64,000 nt of DNA from Antarcticimicrobium luteum (GTDB taxonomy: Bacteria; Pseudomonadota; Alphaproteobacteria; Rhodobacterales; Rhodobacteraceae), in the NCBI RefSeq assembly GCF_004358185.1, contig NZ_SMUV01000071.1, forward strand, positions 1 to 64,000. The letters are read 5' to 3'. Position numbers and translations under genes: made by a program. Under the pieces are notes generated by a model. The model did no database searches, had not been told where the DNA came from, and worked only from the letters and a program-made list of their open reading frames with translations. Position 1 is the stretch's first letter. Every line of letters begins with the position of its first letter. Shown piece after piece: positions 25,938 to 36,200 of the stretch.

Positions 25938-26567
25938 GGCGCTGGCTTCCTGCTGGCGCAGCGCGACCAGGCGCGCATTGCCCTCGGCCAGCCCCTTGTC
26001 CAGATCGGGGCTGTCATTCTCGAAATATTCCTCGGTCCGCACCCCGGGGATACGGCCGAACTGCTGCTGCAGCCGGGTCGGATAGAAGGTGATGTCGATC
26101 TTCTCGAAGCCGGGCACCTTCTTCAACAGGCTCGAAGTGGCGTTGGTGCAATAGACCCCCGGCACCGCGCCGTTGCTCAGCGCCAGCCGATAGGCGATCT
26201 CGGCCTGTTCCGCGGTGACCTCCACTGTCTGGATCACCACGTGATAGGTGCTGCGCGCATGCGCCCCGCGATAGGCCAGTTCCACCCCCGGTGTGATCCC
26301 GAAAAGCACGTCGTTCCGCTCTGGCACCACTTCGGAATAGAACGAGCCCGCCGGATCGAAAATCACCCGTTCCGAGGCGTTGATCATCAGCGAGGTATGC
26401 CCGCCCTTGCCGGTACGGTTGCTGACCATCGTGTAAAGGGCCAGCGTCGGCGGCCCGGGATTGCGGTAGGAGACCGCCGCGATGGTTTCGCCATCGGCAA
26501 AGGGTTGTTTGGTGGCGCATCCGGCAACCGCCAGAAGCACCGCGCACAGGCAAAAAAATCGCAACAC
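25929..26567 (-). CDS. Lipoprotein, possible permuted papain-like (NlpC/P60-type) hydrolase
   Basis: 212 residues. A lipobox LAVAGC gives lipidation at C17, so the protein is anchored to a membrane in the periplasm. GGHTSLMI holds H57 and GVYCTNATSSLL holds C140; this histidine-first, cysteine-later order fits circularly permuted papain-like enzymes (YaeF/YiiX/LRAT group), which act on peptidoglycan or lipids. That assignment is inference from two motifs. It is transcribed alone, convergent with azlD and downstream of the cytochrome oxidase subunit gene. Confidence 0.7.
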   Translation of the reverse strand: MLRFFCLCAVLLAVAGCATKQPFADGETIAAVSYRNPGPPTLALYTMVSNRTGKGGHTSLMINASERVIFDPAGSFYSEVVPERNDVLFGITPGVELAYRGAHARSTYHVVIQTVEVTAEQAEIAYRLALSNGAVPGVYCTNATSSLLKKVPGFEKIDITFYPTRLQQQFGRIPGVRTEEYFENDSPDLDKGLAEGNARLVALRQQEASASE

Positions 26568-26603
26568 GGAAACCAGCCCTCGTTCAAGCCGACGACAACA
26601 GAA

Positions 26604-26738
26604 TCAAGTTGTGAAGATCGCCATGAATACCAGCAGCGCCAGCAGCACGATCACCGACCAGGTGACGAATTTCACAAAACCGTTGAAGGTTTCGGTCTGG
26701 ACCGAGATGTCCATGTCCCCGTGTTTATGTTCAGCCAT
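26604..26738 (-). CDS. aa3-type cytochrome c oxidase subunit IV
   Basis: 44 residues, too short for routine gene finders. The protein starts MAEHKHGDMDISVQTETFNG and ends with one membrane helix (WSVIVLLALLVFMAIFTT). This is the small accessory subunit IV known from Paracoccus and Rhodobacter aa3 oxidases, where it lies beside subunits I-III without being essential. AGGACGGACAC precedes the ATG. No other oxidase gene is in the window. It is a good marker that the organism is a member of the Rhodobacterales. Confidence 0.9.
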   Translation of the reverse strand: MAEHKHGDMDISVQTETFNGFVKFVTWSVIVLLALLVFMAIFTT

Positions 26739-26867
26739 CTGTGTCCGTCCTGTCAGAAAGTTATCTTGTCGATGCTTTGGATACTGAATTTGCCGCCCGC
26801 TGTCACGGGGTCAATGCGGGCATTCGGGCGCGACCGCGGCTTTTCTGCACACCGCACCCGTCCGGGA

Positions 26868-27320
26868 TCAGTCCTGATCCAGGTCGACCGCCAGGCGAAA
26901 GCCGATCCGCGCCGGCGGTCTGTCCGGCTGCGGCTTGGGCAGGGCGCGCAGCATCACGTTGAGCTGGCTTACATGCTGGATCAGCTGGGTGCGCGCGCCG
27001 GTCGAATCGCTGCCGTAGAAGGTGACGATATCGGGGTCGAAATATCCAATTCCCTCGATCCGCACCACACCCGCATCGCCGCCGGTAAACCCCATGGCGA
27101 CCTCATGCGAATTGTCCAGCTGGTCTTCGAAATTGCGGATATAAAGGATGATCCGCTCATAGGCCCAGCGCGCCGGGCTCTTGCCCGCGACCGGCCTTGT
27201 GGCACCGGCGCGCAGCCCGTCCAGGCAGGGTTCGGATTTCGGATCGGCATGCACCTCGTGCACGTGGGGGATGGCATCGCCTTCGGCGGCCTCGGCGGCG
27301 GTGCTGATCTTGCCATCCAT
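26868..27320 (-). CDS. DUF6173-like conserved protein of unknown function
   Basis: 150 residues; the ATG at 27320 follows the MBL hydrolase stop by 5 nt. The conserved core is RWAYERIILYIRNFEDQL, then VAMGFTGGDAGVVRIEGIGY and FDPDIVTFYG, which I recognise as the DUF6173 type found in Rhodobacterales. There is no signal peptide or membrane segment, so it should be cytosolic. It lies in an operon behind the DmdC-like dehydrogenase and the MBL hydrolase. No function can be read from the sequence. Confidence 0.75.
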   Translation of the reverse strand: MDGKISTAAEAAEGDAIPHVHEVHADPKSEPCLDGLRAGATRPVAGKSPARWAYERIILYIRNFEDQLDNSHEVAMGFTGGDAGVVRIEGIGYFDPDIVTFYGSDSTGARTQLIQHVSQLNVMLRALPKPQPDRPPARIGFRLAVDLDQD

Positions 27321-27325
27321 TCCGC

Positions 27326-28372
27326 TCACTCCCTGCGCTGATAGAGCCAGGCGCCGTCCCCGCCCCGCGTCCGGATCACCTCTCCGGTGTGATAGAGGTG
27401 ATTGACATGCGCCACCGCCTCCACCAGCGCCAGCCCGTATTCCCCCTTGCCGATGGTCCGCTTGAACAGCGGCGGGAAACAGGCCGAGGCGGGTTTCGGC
27501 TCGTCCAGATACGCCAGCAGGCGGCGCAAGCCGCCGTGGTGGTTGTCGATCAGCTGCCGCATCCGCAGCGGCAGCCCGACAAAGGGCAGCTTGTGCCCGC
27601 CCAGCGCCAGCTGGTCGGCCCGCGCCAGCAGGCTCAGCCGCTCGCAGGCTTCCAGCCAGTCGGCCAGCGGGTCGGCCTCCGGCTCGGTCGCATAGACGCC
27701 GATATTGGGGCTGATCGAGGACAGGATCTGATCGCCGGTGATCACCAGATTGTCGTCGCGGCTCCAGAAAGTGGCATGTTCCGGCGCGTGGCCGTTGCCC
27801 ATGTGCACGTCCCACTCGCGCCCGCCCATGCGGATCGTCTCGCCCTGCTGGATGCGGGTAAATCCCAGCGGCATCGGCGCCACCATATCGGCAAAGTTGA
27901 ACGGACGCTCGGCAATCCGCTCGGCCAGGATCTCCGGGTCCATCCCGGCGCCGCGGTAATAGGCGCGGGTTTCTTCCGGCAGGGTCGTCTGCACGTCCAG
28001 CGTCAGCATCCGCGCGAACAGCCAGGCGGTGCGGGTGGTGACCAACTCGGCGCCGTGTTCGGTCTGGAACCAGCCGGCCAGCCCGATATGATCGGGGTGG
28101 TGATGGGTGACCACGACCCGCCGCACCGGCTTGCCCGCCAGCGGACCGGACAGCAGATCGCCCCAGATCGCGCGCGACTTGCCGGTGTCAAAGCCGGTGT
28201 CGATCACCGTCCAGCCGTCGCCGTCATCCAGCGCATAGACATTGACGTGATCCAGCTTCATCGGCAGCGGCAGGCGCATCCACAGAACGCCCTCGGCCAC
28301 CCCGACGGCTTCGCCCGGCTCCGGCGGGGTTTCCCAGGGATAGCGCAGGGTCAAACTCGGGCCTCCATCCAT
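27326..28372 (-). CDS. MBL-fold metallohydrolase (cytosolic)
   Basis: 348 residues; the start at 28372 lies 4 nt after the upstream stop. The metal site is THHHPDHIGLAGW, with further ligands in MGNGHAPEHATFW and ITGDQIL, and a C-terminal winged domain of the glyoxalase II/LACTB2 type. There is no signal peptide. It may hydrolyse a thioester or related bond. The tight coupling to an acyl-CoA dehydrogenase supports an acyl-CoA thioesterase role, but that is inference. Confidence 0.85.
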   Translation of the reverse strand: MDGGPSLTLRYPWETPPEPGEAVGVAEGVLWMRLPLPMKLDHVNVYALDDGDGWTVIDTGFDTGKSRAIWGDLLSGPLAGKPVRRVVVTHHHPDHIGLAGWFQTEHGAELVTTRTAWLFARMLTLDVQTTLPEETRAYYRGAGMDPEILAERIAERPFNFADMVAPMPLGFTRIQQGETIRMGGREWDVHMGNGHAPEHATFWSRDDNLVITGDQILSSISPNIGVYATEPEADPLADWLEACERLSLLARADQLALGGHKLPFVGLPLRMRQLIDNHHGGLRRLLAYLDEPKPASACFPPLFKRTIGKGEYGLALVEAVAHVNHLYHTGEVIRTRGGDGAWLYQRRE

Positions 28373-28376
28373 CCGC

Positions 28377-30095
28377 TCAGCCCCGCGCCAGATCGTCGAT
28401 GCCCAGCGCATAGAGCCCTTCGGCCCCCGCCTGCGCATGGGCCAGAAGCGCGCTATGCTCGGGCAGCAGCCGTTCGATATAGAACCGCGCCAGCGCGGCG
28501 CGCGGCCCATCCTTGTCGGCGACGGCGGCGGTCAGGTGAAAATGCCCGCCCAGCACCCGCGCGAAGGCCCGCAGATAGGGCACCGCGCCGGCGAAGCGGT
28601 TGTTCATATCGCTCTGCGACACCAGCCATTCAGTGGCCTCCCGCATGGTCTCGGCCGCCTGCCAGACCGGCTCGGCCAGTTCGGGCAGGGTGCAGCGGGC
28701 ACGCTCGGCCTGTTTCTGGATCTCTTCCAGAAGCCGGCAGGCCGCCTCGCCGCCGTCCATCATCTTGCGCGCGACAAGATCCATCGCCTGAATGCCGTTG
28801 GTGCCCTCGTAGATCGCGGTGACTCGCACGTCGCGATAGTATTGCGCCGCCCCCGTCTCCTCGATGAAACCCATGCCGCCATGCACCTGCACGCCGGTCT
28901 CGGCCACGCGGATACCGGTATCGGTGCCGAAGGCCTTGGCGATGGGGGTCAGCAACGCGGCGCGCGCGCCCCAGTCCGCCTCGCCCGTCGCGGTCTGCAT
29001 GTCGATCGCCACGGCGCAGGCCAGCAGGATCGCGCGCGAGGCGAAGAGATCCGCCTTCATTTCCATCAACATCCGGCGCACATCGGCATGATCCACGATG
29101 GTGCCGGTTTGCGTTCCGGCGGGCGTCCGGCCCTGCTTGCGCTCCAGCGCATAGGCCAGCGCGTGCTGATAAGCGCCCTCGGCCACGCCGACACCCTGAC
29201 CGCCGACGCCAAGGCGCGCGTTGTTCATCATGGTGAACATCGCCGCCATGCCGCCGTGCTCCTCGCCGACCAGCCAGCCGGTGGCGCCGTCGTACTGCAT
29301 CACGCAGGTGGGCGAGCCGTGCAGGCCCATCTTGTGCTCCAGGCTCACCACCTTGAGGGCGTTGGCCTTGCCCGGGTTGCCGTTGTCGTCAGGGATATAT
29401 TTCGGCACTAGGAACAGGCTGATCCCCTTGGTCCCCGGCACCCCGTCGGGCAGCCGCGCCAGCACCAGGTGGCAAACGTTCTCGGTGAAATCATTGTCGC
29501 CCCAGGAGATATAGATCTTCTGCCCGGTGATCGCATAGGTGCCGTCGCCGTTCGGCTCCGCCTTCGACGACAATGCGCCGACGTCCGAACCCGCCTGCGG
29601 TTCGGTCAGGTTCATGGTGCCGGACCATTCGCCGCTGATCAGCTTGGGCAGGTAAAGCTCCTTGAGCGCGTCGGAGGCGTGATGCTCCAGCGCCTCGATC
29701 TGGCCCTGGCTCATCAGCGGGGCCAGTTGCAGCGAAAGGCACGCCGCGCTCATCATCTCGTTCACCGAGATGGTCAGCGTCATCGGCAGCCCCATGCCGC
29801 CGTGGTCCTCGGGCGCGCTCATGCCGATCCAGCCCCCCTCGGCGATCGCCCGCCAGCCGTCCGCGAAACCGGGCGATGTGCGCAGAACCCCGTTCTCCAG
29901 CCGTGCCGGGTGCAGATCGCCGTCGCGCTGCATCGGCGCCATGACCTCCTCGCACATCTTGCCGGCCTCGGTCAGGATCGCGCTGACGGTCTCGCCGTCG
30001 GCCTCGGAGAACCGGTTTGTGGCAGAAACCTGATCATAGCCCACCACGTGGCGGAACAGGAATTCATACTCGGATACGGGCGCGCGGTAGGGCAT
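28377..30095 (-). CDS. dmdC: Acyl-CoA dehydrogenase, DmdC-like (3-methylmercaptopropionyl-CoA dehydrogenase type)
   Basis: 572 residues from the ATG at 30095 (AGAGGACG upstream). The chain begins MPYRAPVSEYEFLFRHVVGY and shows the long acyl-CoA dehydrogenase layout: MNLTEPQAGSDVGALSSKAE in the FAD site, MGLHGSPTCVM, and the base glutamate in YEGTNGIQAMDL, followed by an extra C-terminal helical domain. I recognise strong resemblance to roseobacter DmdC, which oxidises MMPA-CoA in DMSP demethylation. Other members of this long family act on aryl or medium-chain acyl-CoAs, and no other dmd gene is present, so the substrate is uncertain. Confidence 0.8.
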   Translation of the reverse strand: MPYRAPVSEYEFLFRHVVGYDQVSATNRFSEADGETVSAILTEAGKMCEEVMAPMQRDGDLHPARLENGVLRTSPGFADGWRAIAEGGWIGMSAPEDHGGMGLPMTLTISVNEMMSAACLSLQLAPLMSQGQIEALEHHASDALKELYLPKLISGEWSGTMNLTEPQAGSDVGALSSKAEPNGDGTYAITGQKIYISWGDNDFTENVCHLVLARLPDGVPGTKGISLFLVPKYIPDDNGNPGKANALKVVSLEHKMGLHGSPTCVMQYDGATGWLVGEEHGGMAAMFTMMNNARLGVGGQGVGVAEGAYQHALAYALERKQGRTPAGTQTGTIVDHADVRRMLMEMKADLFASRAILLACAVAIDMQTATGEADWGARAALLTPIAKAFGTDTGIRVAETGVQVHGGMGFIEETGAAQYYRDVRVTAIYEGTNGIQAMDLVARKMMDGGEAACRLLEEIQKQAERARCTLPELAEPVWQAAETMREATEWLVSQSDMNNRFAGAVPYLRAFARVLGGHFHLTAAVADKDGPRAALARFYIERLLPEHSALLAHAQAGAEGLYALGIDDLARG

Positions 30096-30225
30096 GGACG
30101 TCCTCTTGTCTGCGGGGCGGAACCTGGCAGGCTTGGCTTCCGCCGGTGGCACGGCTATGGCTTGATATCCGACTGATACCTATCCGCATACGGCCCACAA
30201 GCAACCAAAACGCCGCGTCATTGCC

Positions 30226-31173
30226 ATGACCCCGACCGAGACCCTGCACCTGACCGCCAGCGCCGCCGATCTGGCCCGCGCCGCCGCCCTTCTGGGCGAG
30301 GGGCAGCTGGTCGCCTTCCCGACCGAGACAGTATACGGGCTGGGCGCCGACGCGCGCAACGGCCGCGCCGTGGCCGCAATCTACGAGGCCAAGGGGCGGC
30401 CCAGCTTCAACCCGCTGATCGTGCATGTGGCCGACGCAGAGACCGCACGGTTATATGTAGAGTGGAGCGATACGGCCGAGAAGCTGGCCGGGGCGTTCTG
30501 GCCCGGTCCGCTGACACTGGTGCTGCCGCTGCGGCCCGGCCACGGCATCTCCGATCTGGTCACCGCCGGGCTGCAAACGCTGGCGGTGCGGGTGCCCGCC
30601 CATCCCACGGCGCGCGCCCTGCTGCGCGAATTCGGCGGGCCGGTGGCGGCGCCCTCGGCCAACCTCTCGGGGCGGATCAGCCCGACCACGGCGGCGCATG
30701 TTCTGGCCGGGCTCTCGGGCCGCATCGCCGCGGTGATCGACGACGGCCCCTGCCCGGTGGGGCTGGAATCCACCATCGTCGGGCTGGCGGGCGCGCCGGC
30801 GCTCCTGCGCCCCGGCGGCGTGGCGGCAGAGGCGATCGAGGCGGTTCTGGGCGCCGACCTCGTCCGGCCCGAGGCGGGCAGCGCAATCAGCGCGCCCGGT
30901 CAGCTCGCTTCGCACTATGCCCCCGCCGCGCGGGTACGGTTGAACGCCGGGTCGCCCCGGCCGGACGAGCTGTTCCTTGGCTTCGGCCCGATGGACTGCG
31001 ATCTGAACCTCTCGGCCAACGGCGATCTGGCCGAGGCGGCGGCCAATCTCTTTGGTCACCTGCACAGGCTCGATGCGCGCGGCAGACCAATCGCCGTCGC
31101 CCCGATCCCCGGCGATGGGCTGGGCGCGGCGATCAACGACCGGCTGCGGCGGGCTGCGGCACCGCGCGAATAA
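30226..31173 (+). CDS. tsaC: L-threonylcarbamoyladenylate synthase (Sua5/TsaC)
   Basis: 315 residues. The YrdC domain contains FPTETVYGLGADARN and KGRPSFNPLIVHV early on, then AAPSANLSGRISPTTAAHV and the ESTIVGLAGAPALLRPGG nucleotide site. A shorter C-terminal Sua5-type domain follows. It makes threonylcarbamoyl-AMP from threonine, bicarbonate and ATP for the universal t6A37 tRNA modification. It is divergent from the DmdC-like gene and convergent with yqgE. Confidence 0.92.
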   Translation: MTPTETLHLTASAADLARAAALLGEGQLVAFPTETVYGLGADARNGRAVAAIYEAKGRPSFNPLIVHVADAETARLYVEWSDTAEKLAGAFWPGPLTLVLPLRPGHGISDLVTAGLQTLAVRVPAHPTARALLREFGGPVAAPSANLSGRISPTTAAHVLAGLSGRIAAVIDDGPCPVGLESTIVGLAGAPALLRPGGVAAEAIEAVLGADLVRPEAGSAISAPGQLASHYAPAARVRLNAGSPRPDELFLGFGPMDCDLNLSANGDLAEAAANLFGHLHRLDARGRPIAVAPIPGDGLGAAINDRLRRAAAPRE

Positions 31174-31180
31174 CGGCGGC

Positions 31181-31738
31181 TCAGGCCCGACCGGCGCGCG
31201 CCGACAACGTCAGCGGATCGACGCCCAGCGTCTTCAACGCCGCCTCCCACTTGCCGCCGTCCGGCTCGCCGAAGACCAGATCGGGATCGGCATCCGTGGT
31301 CAGCCAGCCGTTCATCGCAATTTCGGATTCGAGCTGCCCCGGCCCCCAGCCGGCATAGCCCAACATCAGCAGCGCACGTTTCGGCCCCTGCCCGTTGGCG
31401 ATATCCTCCAGAATGTCCAGCGTCGCGGTCATCCGAAAGGCATCCGTCACCTCCATCGAATGCAGATTGGCATCGTAGTCGTCCGAATGCAGGACGAAAC
31501 CGCGCGCGATTTCCACCGGGCCGCCGAAATGCACCGGCATCTGCCCGCGCTCGGGCCGGTCCGGTTTGATTTCCAGCTGTCTGAGCAGATCTGCCAGCCG
31601 CACATCCGAGGCCGGCTTGTTGACGATCAGACCCATGGCGCCGTCGCCGCCGTGGCTGCACAGGAAAACGACCGAATGCTCGAAACGCGGATCGCCCATG
31701 TCAGGCATTGCGATCAGAAGTTTTCCGGTCAGGTCCAT
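31181..31738 (-). CDS. YqgE/AlgH-family protein
   Basis: 185 residues. It starts [20 protein letters not shown], followed by [20 protein letters not shown], the family signature, and ends within the [17 protein letters not shown] region. The family is widespread and near the conserved genes of many proteobacteria, but its biochemical role is not settled. It is a cytosolic protein, transcribed alone from an AT-rich promoter region just upstream (31750-31775). Confidence 0.9.
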   Translation of the reverse strand: MDLTGKLLIAMPDMGDPRFEHSVVFLCSHGGDGAMGLIVNKPASDVRLADLLRQLEIKPDRPERGQMPVHFGGPVEIARGFVLHSDDYDANLHSMEVTDAFRMTATLDILEDIANGQGPKRALLMLGYAGWGPGQLESEIAMNGWLTTDADPDLVFGEPDGGKWEAALKTLGVDPLTLSARAGRA

Positions 31739-31888
31739 GTTACGGCGCTCCGGCTTTTATATCATTCGATTTCAACATGGCCCCCGCGCCGCCCGGGTGC
31801 AAGGTCACGCCGCCGCCCCTGCGGCAAATGGATCGCTCTGACGGGGTCGTGACTTGGCATTGGGAGGGAAAATCGCCATGTAGGGTTC

Positions 31889-32695
31889 ATGCTCAGGACA
31901 CTCGCCTCGCTTCTGGTCGCGCTGACGACGCTTGCGGCCCCCGCCCATGCCGGCGGCGCGCTCGACAATCTCGTGCGGGTCGAGGTGCTGGATGGCGGGC
32001 CGACCGCGCGCGGCACCCATATGGCCGCCCTGCGGCTGACGCTGTCGGACGGCTGGAAAACCTATTGGCGCGCCCCAGGCGACGCCGGCATTCCCCCCAG
32101 CTTCGACTGGCACGGCTCGCGCAACCTGCGCGGCATCGACATCACCTGGCCCGCGCCTGAGGTGTTCAGCGCCAATGGCCTGCGCACCATCGGTTACAAA
32201 CATCAGCTCGTCCTGCCGGTCGAGGTGACGCCGGCCAGCGATGGCCAGCCGGTGCGCCTGCGCGGCCGGATCGAACTTGGCCTGTGCAGCGATGTCTGCA
32301 TCCCCGGCGTTCTGGATTTCGATCAGGAACTCGACCCGCAGGCCCGCCGCAGCCCGGCCATCGCCGCCGCCCTTGCCCAGCGCCCCTTTTCGGCCGCCGA
32401 GGCCGGGGTGCGCGCCGCCACCTGCCGCCTGTCGCCGGTCAAGGGCGGCCTCAGGGTCGAGGCGCGGATCACCATGCCCTCCGCCGGCGGCGAGGAAATC
32501 GCGGTGATCGAGTCGGGGGCGCCCGGCATCTGGGCCGCCGAAACCCGGACCCACCGCCAGGGCGACACCCTGATCGCGGCCAGCGATCTGATGAGCGAAA
32601 CCGGCGCCGCCTTTGCGCTCGACCGTTCCGGTATCCGCATCACCGTGCTGGGCGCGCGGCATTCGGTGGACATCCGCGGCTGCGACGCAGGCTGA
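31889..32695 (+). CDS. Secreted protein with a DsbD N-terminal-type domain
   Basis: 268 residues with a signal peptide (MLRTLASLLVALTTLAAPAHA). The core SDGWKTYWRAPGDAGIPP, SFDWHGSRN and TIGYKHQLVLPVEVTP, then the cysteine pair LCSDVCIPG, match the periplasmic alpha domain of DsbD-type thiol reductases. The membrane and thioredoxin domains of full DsbD are absent, so it may be an electron acceptor for a separate membrane protein. It is followed 6 nt later by a Nudix gene. The role in redox transfer to the periplasm is inferred. Confidence 0.82.
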   Translation: MLRTLASLLVALTTLAAPAHAGGALDNLVRVEVLDGGPTARGTHMAALRLTLSDGWKTYWRAPGDAGIPPSFDWHGSRNLRGIDITWPAPEVFSANGLRTIGYKHQLVLPVEVTPASDGQPVRLRGRIELGLCSDVCIPGVLDFDQELDPQARRSPAIAAALAQRPFSAAEAGVRAATCRLSPVKGGLRVEARITMPSAGGEEIAVIESGAPGIWAAETRTHRQGDTLIAASDLMSETGAAFALDRSGIRITVLGARHSVDIRGCDAG

Positions 32696-32701
32696 GCGGC
32701 G

Positions 32702-33136
32702 ATGACGGCAACGCCCCGCCTCGGCGCCATCGCGGTTCTGGTCGACGGCGACCGGGTGCTGCTGGCGCAGCGCGGCAAATCGCCCGACAAGGGGCTCTGG
32801 GGCTTCCCCGGCGGCCATGTGGAGCCCGGCGAGACCGCGCTCGAGGCTGCCCGGCGCGAGTTGCGCGAGGAGACCGGGCTGGCGGCACGGGCGGTGGAAT
32901 ACCTGACCAATATCGATGTGATCCGCCGCGACGACGCGGGCCGGGTGATCGTGCATTACCTGCTGGCCGCCGTGCTCTGCGCCGATCCGGTGGGCACGCC
33001 GAGGGCCGATGACGATGCCCAGGACGTGGCGTGGTTTCCGGTCGAGGTGGTGCGCGCGGGCAGCCTGCCGATGAGCGCGCAGGTGGACGAGGTGATGGAA
33101 TTGGCGCTCGCGCGCAACCGTGCCTTGGCGCCCTAG
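32702..33136 (+). CDS. Nudix hydrolase
   Basis: 144 residues. The Nudix box is complete: GGHVEPGET, then the [10 protein letters not shown] stretch with its REUXEE core. It hydrolyses a nucleoside diphosphate linked to another group, typically as a house-cleaning or regulatory enzyme (MutT or ADP-ribose pyrophosphatase branch). It has no signal peptide. It sits 6 nt after the DsbD-like gene, probably in the same transcript, and is convergent with the RND pump gene. Confidence 0.88.
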   Translation: MTATPRLGAIAVLVDGDRVLLAQRGKSPDKGLWGFPGGHVEPGETALEAARRELREETGLAARAVEYLTNIDVIRRDDAGRVIVHYLLAAVLCADPVGTPRADDDAQDVAWFPVEVVRAGSLPMSAQVDEVMELALARNRALAP

Positions 33137-33276
33137 GCGGCGGCGCGGCACCCGCTGAACGCGCGCCTGCGCAGCATCAAGCCCGAAGGGTCCGGCCCTT
33201 GCGCGTCTCTCTCTGCTGATCGAACGCCAGCCAGGAGACCGGAGCCGTCAAGCCGATTCCGGATTTCGAGGCGGCC

Positions 33277-36200
33277 TCAGGCCCGCCCGGCCGGCCGTGC
33301 AAAAAACAGCGCCGAGATCAGATAGACCGCCAGCACGATCGCCACCGCGCCGCCGACGAAGACGGCCAGGGCGGCGCGCAACGCCTCCACCCCCGCCAGC
33401 CCCGGCAGCGCCCCCAGCAGCGGCGGCGCCAGAACGCCCTGCACCAGAACCCAGCCCATCGTCGCCCCGAGCCAGCCCAGCAGCAGCGCGCCCGTGGCCA
33501 GCACCGCGCCCTTCATCGCGCGGTTGGGACTGTAGAGCGCGCGGCGCAGCGCGGTCAGCGGCCGCGACACGTCACGCTGCATCGCCACCAGCGCCGGCAC
33601 CACCATCAGCACCAGCACCATGCCAAAGCCCAGCCCGTAGACCAGCGTGATCACCGTCGGTTTCAGGAACTGCGCCTGCTGCGATTGCTCGTAGAGCAGC
33701 GGCGCCAGCCCCAGGACCGTGGTCAGCGTTGTCAGCAGCACCGGCCGCAGCCGGTCGGCGGCGGCGTCGATGATCGAGGGGATCAGCCCACGCTCGCGCG
33801 CGTATTCGTCGATGGTCGAGACCAGGACAATGGAGTCGTTGATGATGATCCCGGTCATTCCCAGAAGGCCCACCACCGTGAACATGCTCATCGGCACGTC
33901 CCAGATGTAGTGGCCCCAGATCGTGCCGATCAGGCCAAAGGGGATCACCGCCATCACCACCAGCGGCCTTGTCCAGCTGGCGAACACCCAGGCCAGGACC
34001 AGATAGATCCCCGTCAGGCACAGGATCAGCCCGGTGCGCGCGTCGGACAGAAATTCATTCTCCTGCTCGCTCAACCCGGACAGCGCCCATTCCACCTGCC
34101 GCTCGCTGGCGATCTTCGGCAGGATCTCGTCCTTGAGCGCCGCCTGGATGTCGGCGGCGCGGGCCGGGTCGTCCTCCGAGATGTCGCCGGTCACGCTGAT
34201 CAGCCGCAACCCGTTTTCCCTCCGCACCGTGGAAAACCCGGTGCGCTGCGCGACGCTGACGATATCGGACAGCGGCACATAGGCCCCGCCCGGCGCGCGC
34301 ATCCGGGTCCGGTCGAGGAAATCGGCCGAAAGCTCTCCCTCCGGCAGCTCGACCCGGATCGCGGCGCTGCGCGGCCCGTCGGGATAGGTCGCGGCCTCGA
34401 TCCCGTTCAGCCGGTGGCGCAGGGCACGGCCCAGCGTGTCGATGGTAAAGCCCAGCGCCTGCCCCTGCGCGGTGAGATCCAGCAGCAGCTCCTCCTTGTC
34501 GTAGGCGAGGTTGTCCTCCACCGCCGAGACCTCGGGATAGCGCAGCAGGGCCGCCTGCAGATCCTGGCTGGCGGCCTTCAGGGTTTGTACATTCGCGCCG
34601 TAGAACTGTACGTCCAGCGCATCGCCGCCGGGCCCGGAGCGCCAGCCGCGGAAGCTGACGATCTCGGTCATCGGATGCCGGCGGACGCTGTCCTGCAACT
34701 CAGCGACGAAGGCGAAACTGGAATAGGGACGCAGGTCGGCGTCGATCAGTTCGATGCTGATGCCGCCCAGCAGATCGGGATCCTTGGTGTCCGCCCCGTC
34801 GAGCGCCCGACCGGCGTTTCCGCCGATCTCGGCCATGACGAAATCCAGCGGATTGCGGCCGTAGCGCTCTTCGTATTGCTTGCCCAGATCCTCGGTGGCG
34901 CGCTGCAACTCGCGCATCATCGCCAGCGTGTCGGCGCGGGTGGCGCCCTCGACCATGGCGAAATTGCCAGTGACCGAGCCGCGTTCCGGCGCGTTGAAGA
35001 ACCGCCATTGCACATCGCCCCGGATGAACAGCGCCGCCTGCCCCGCCAGCAGCACCACGGCGCCCGCCAGCACCACATAGCGCGCCCAGACCACCCAGGC
35101 CATCACCCGGCGGAACACATGGTCGCGCACCCAGCGGAACCCCCGGTTCACCACCCGGCTGGGCAGGTCGTACCAGTGTTCGCGCGCGGTATGGGCCAGC
35201 GCGTGGCTCATGTGGTGGGGCAGGATCAGGAAACATTCAACCAGCGAGGCCAGCAGCACCACGATCACGGTGAAAGGTACATCCTTGATCAGGTCGCCGA
35301 AGCGGCCGCCAATGGCCTCGAGCCCGAAAAACGCGATCACCGTGGTGAGTGTCGAGGCCAGCACCGGCATCGCCATATGGCGCGCGGCATTCTCGGCGGC
35401 CGTCACCGGATGTTCGCCCAGCCGGCGGGCTCGGAAATCGGCGTGCTCGCCCACCACGATGGCATCGTCGACCACGATGCCCAGCGTGATGATCAGACCG
35501 AACAGGCTGATCATGTTGATGGTGATGCCAAAGGCATACATCAGCGCGATGGCCGCGAGCATCGAGGCCGGGATGCCGGCCGCCACCCAGAGGGCGGTTC
35601 GGGCATTGAGAAACAGGAACAGCAGCACCAGCACCAGCACCAGCCCCATCAGCCCGTTGTCCACCAGGATGTTCAACCGGTCGGATATCGCCTCGGCCCG
35701 GGTGCGGATCAGATCGATCGTCACCCCCCGCGGCAGGCTCAGCTGCATCTGCGCCGCCACCTCCTCGACCTGGCGCTGGATCCGGATCGCATCGCCGGCG
35801 TCGGAGCGGTCGATCCGGATCGACATCGCCGAATTTTCCCCGACGAAATAGGCCCGGCTGCGGTCGACGCCCTCGACCCGGATCGTCGCCAGATCGCCGA
35901 TGGTCAGTTTCGAGCCGTCCGGGTTCGAGCGCAGGACGATCCGCGCCAGATCCTCCGGGCTGCGTTTCTCGGTGCCGGTGCGCACGCGGGCATTGGCTCC
36001 GGTCACATCGCCCGCCGGGCTGGCGGTGACCTCGGCGGCGATGGCGGCGGCGATATCGGCCATCGCCACATCATGTTCGATCAGCTTGCGTGTCGGCACC
36101 TCGACCAGCGTCTCGGGGGCGGCGACGCCGCGGATCGTGGTCCGGGTCACGCCGGCCTCGAACAGCCGCGCGACCAGCTCATCGGTGAACTGGGCCAGCT

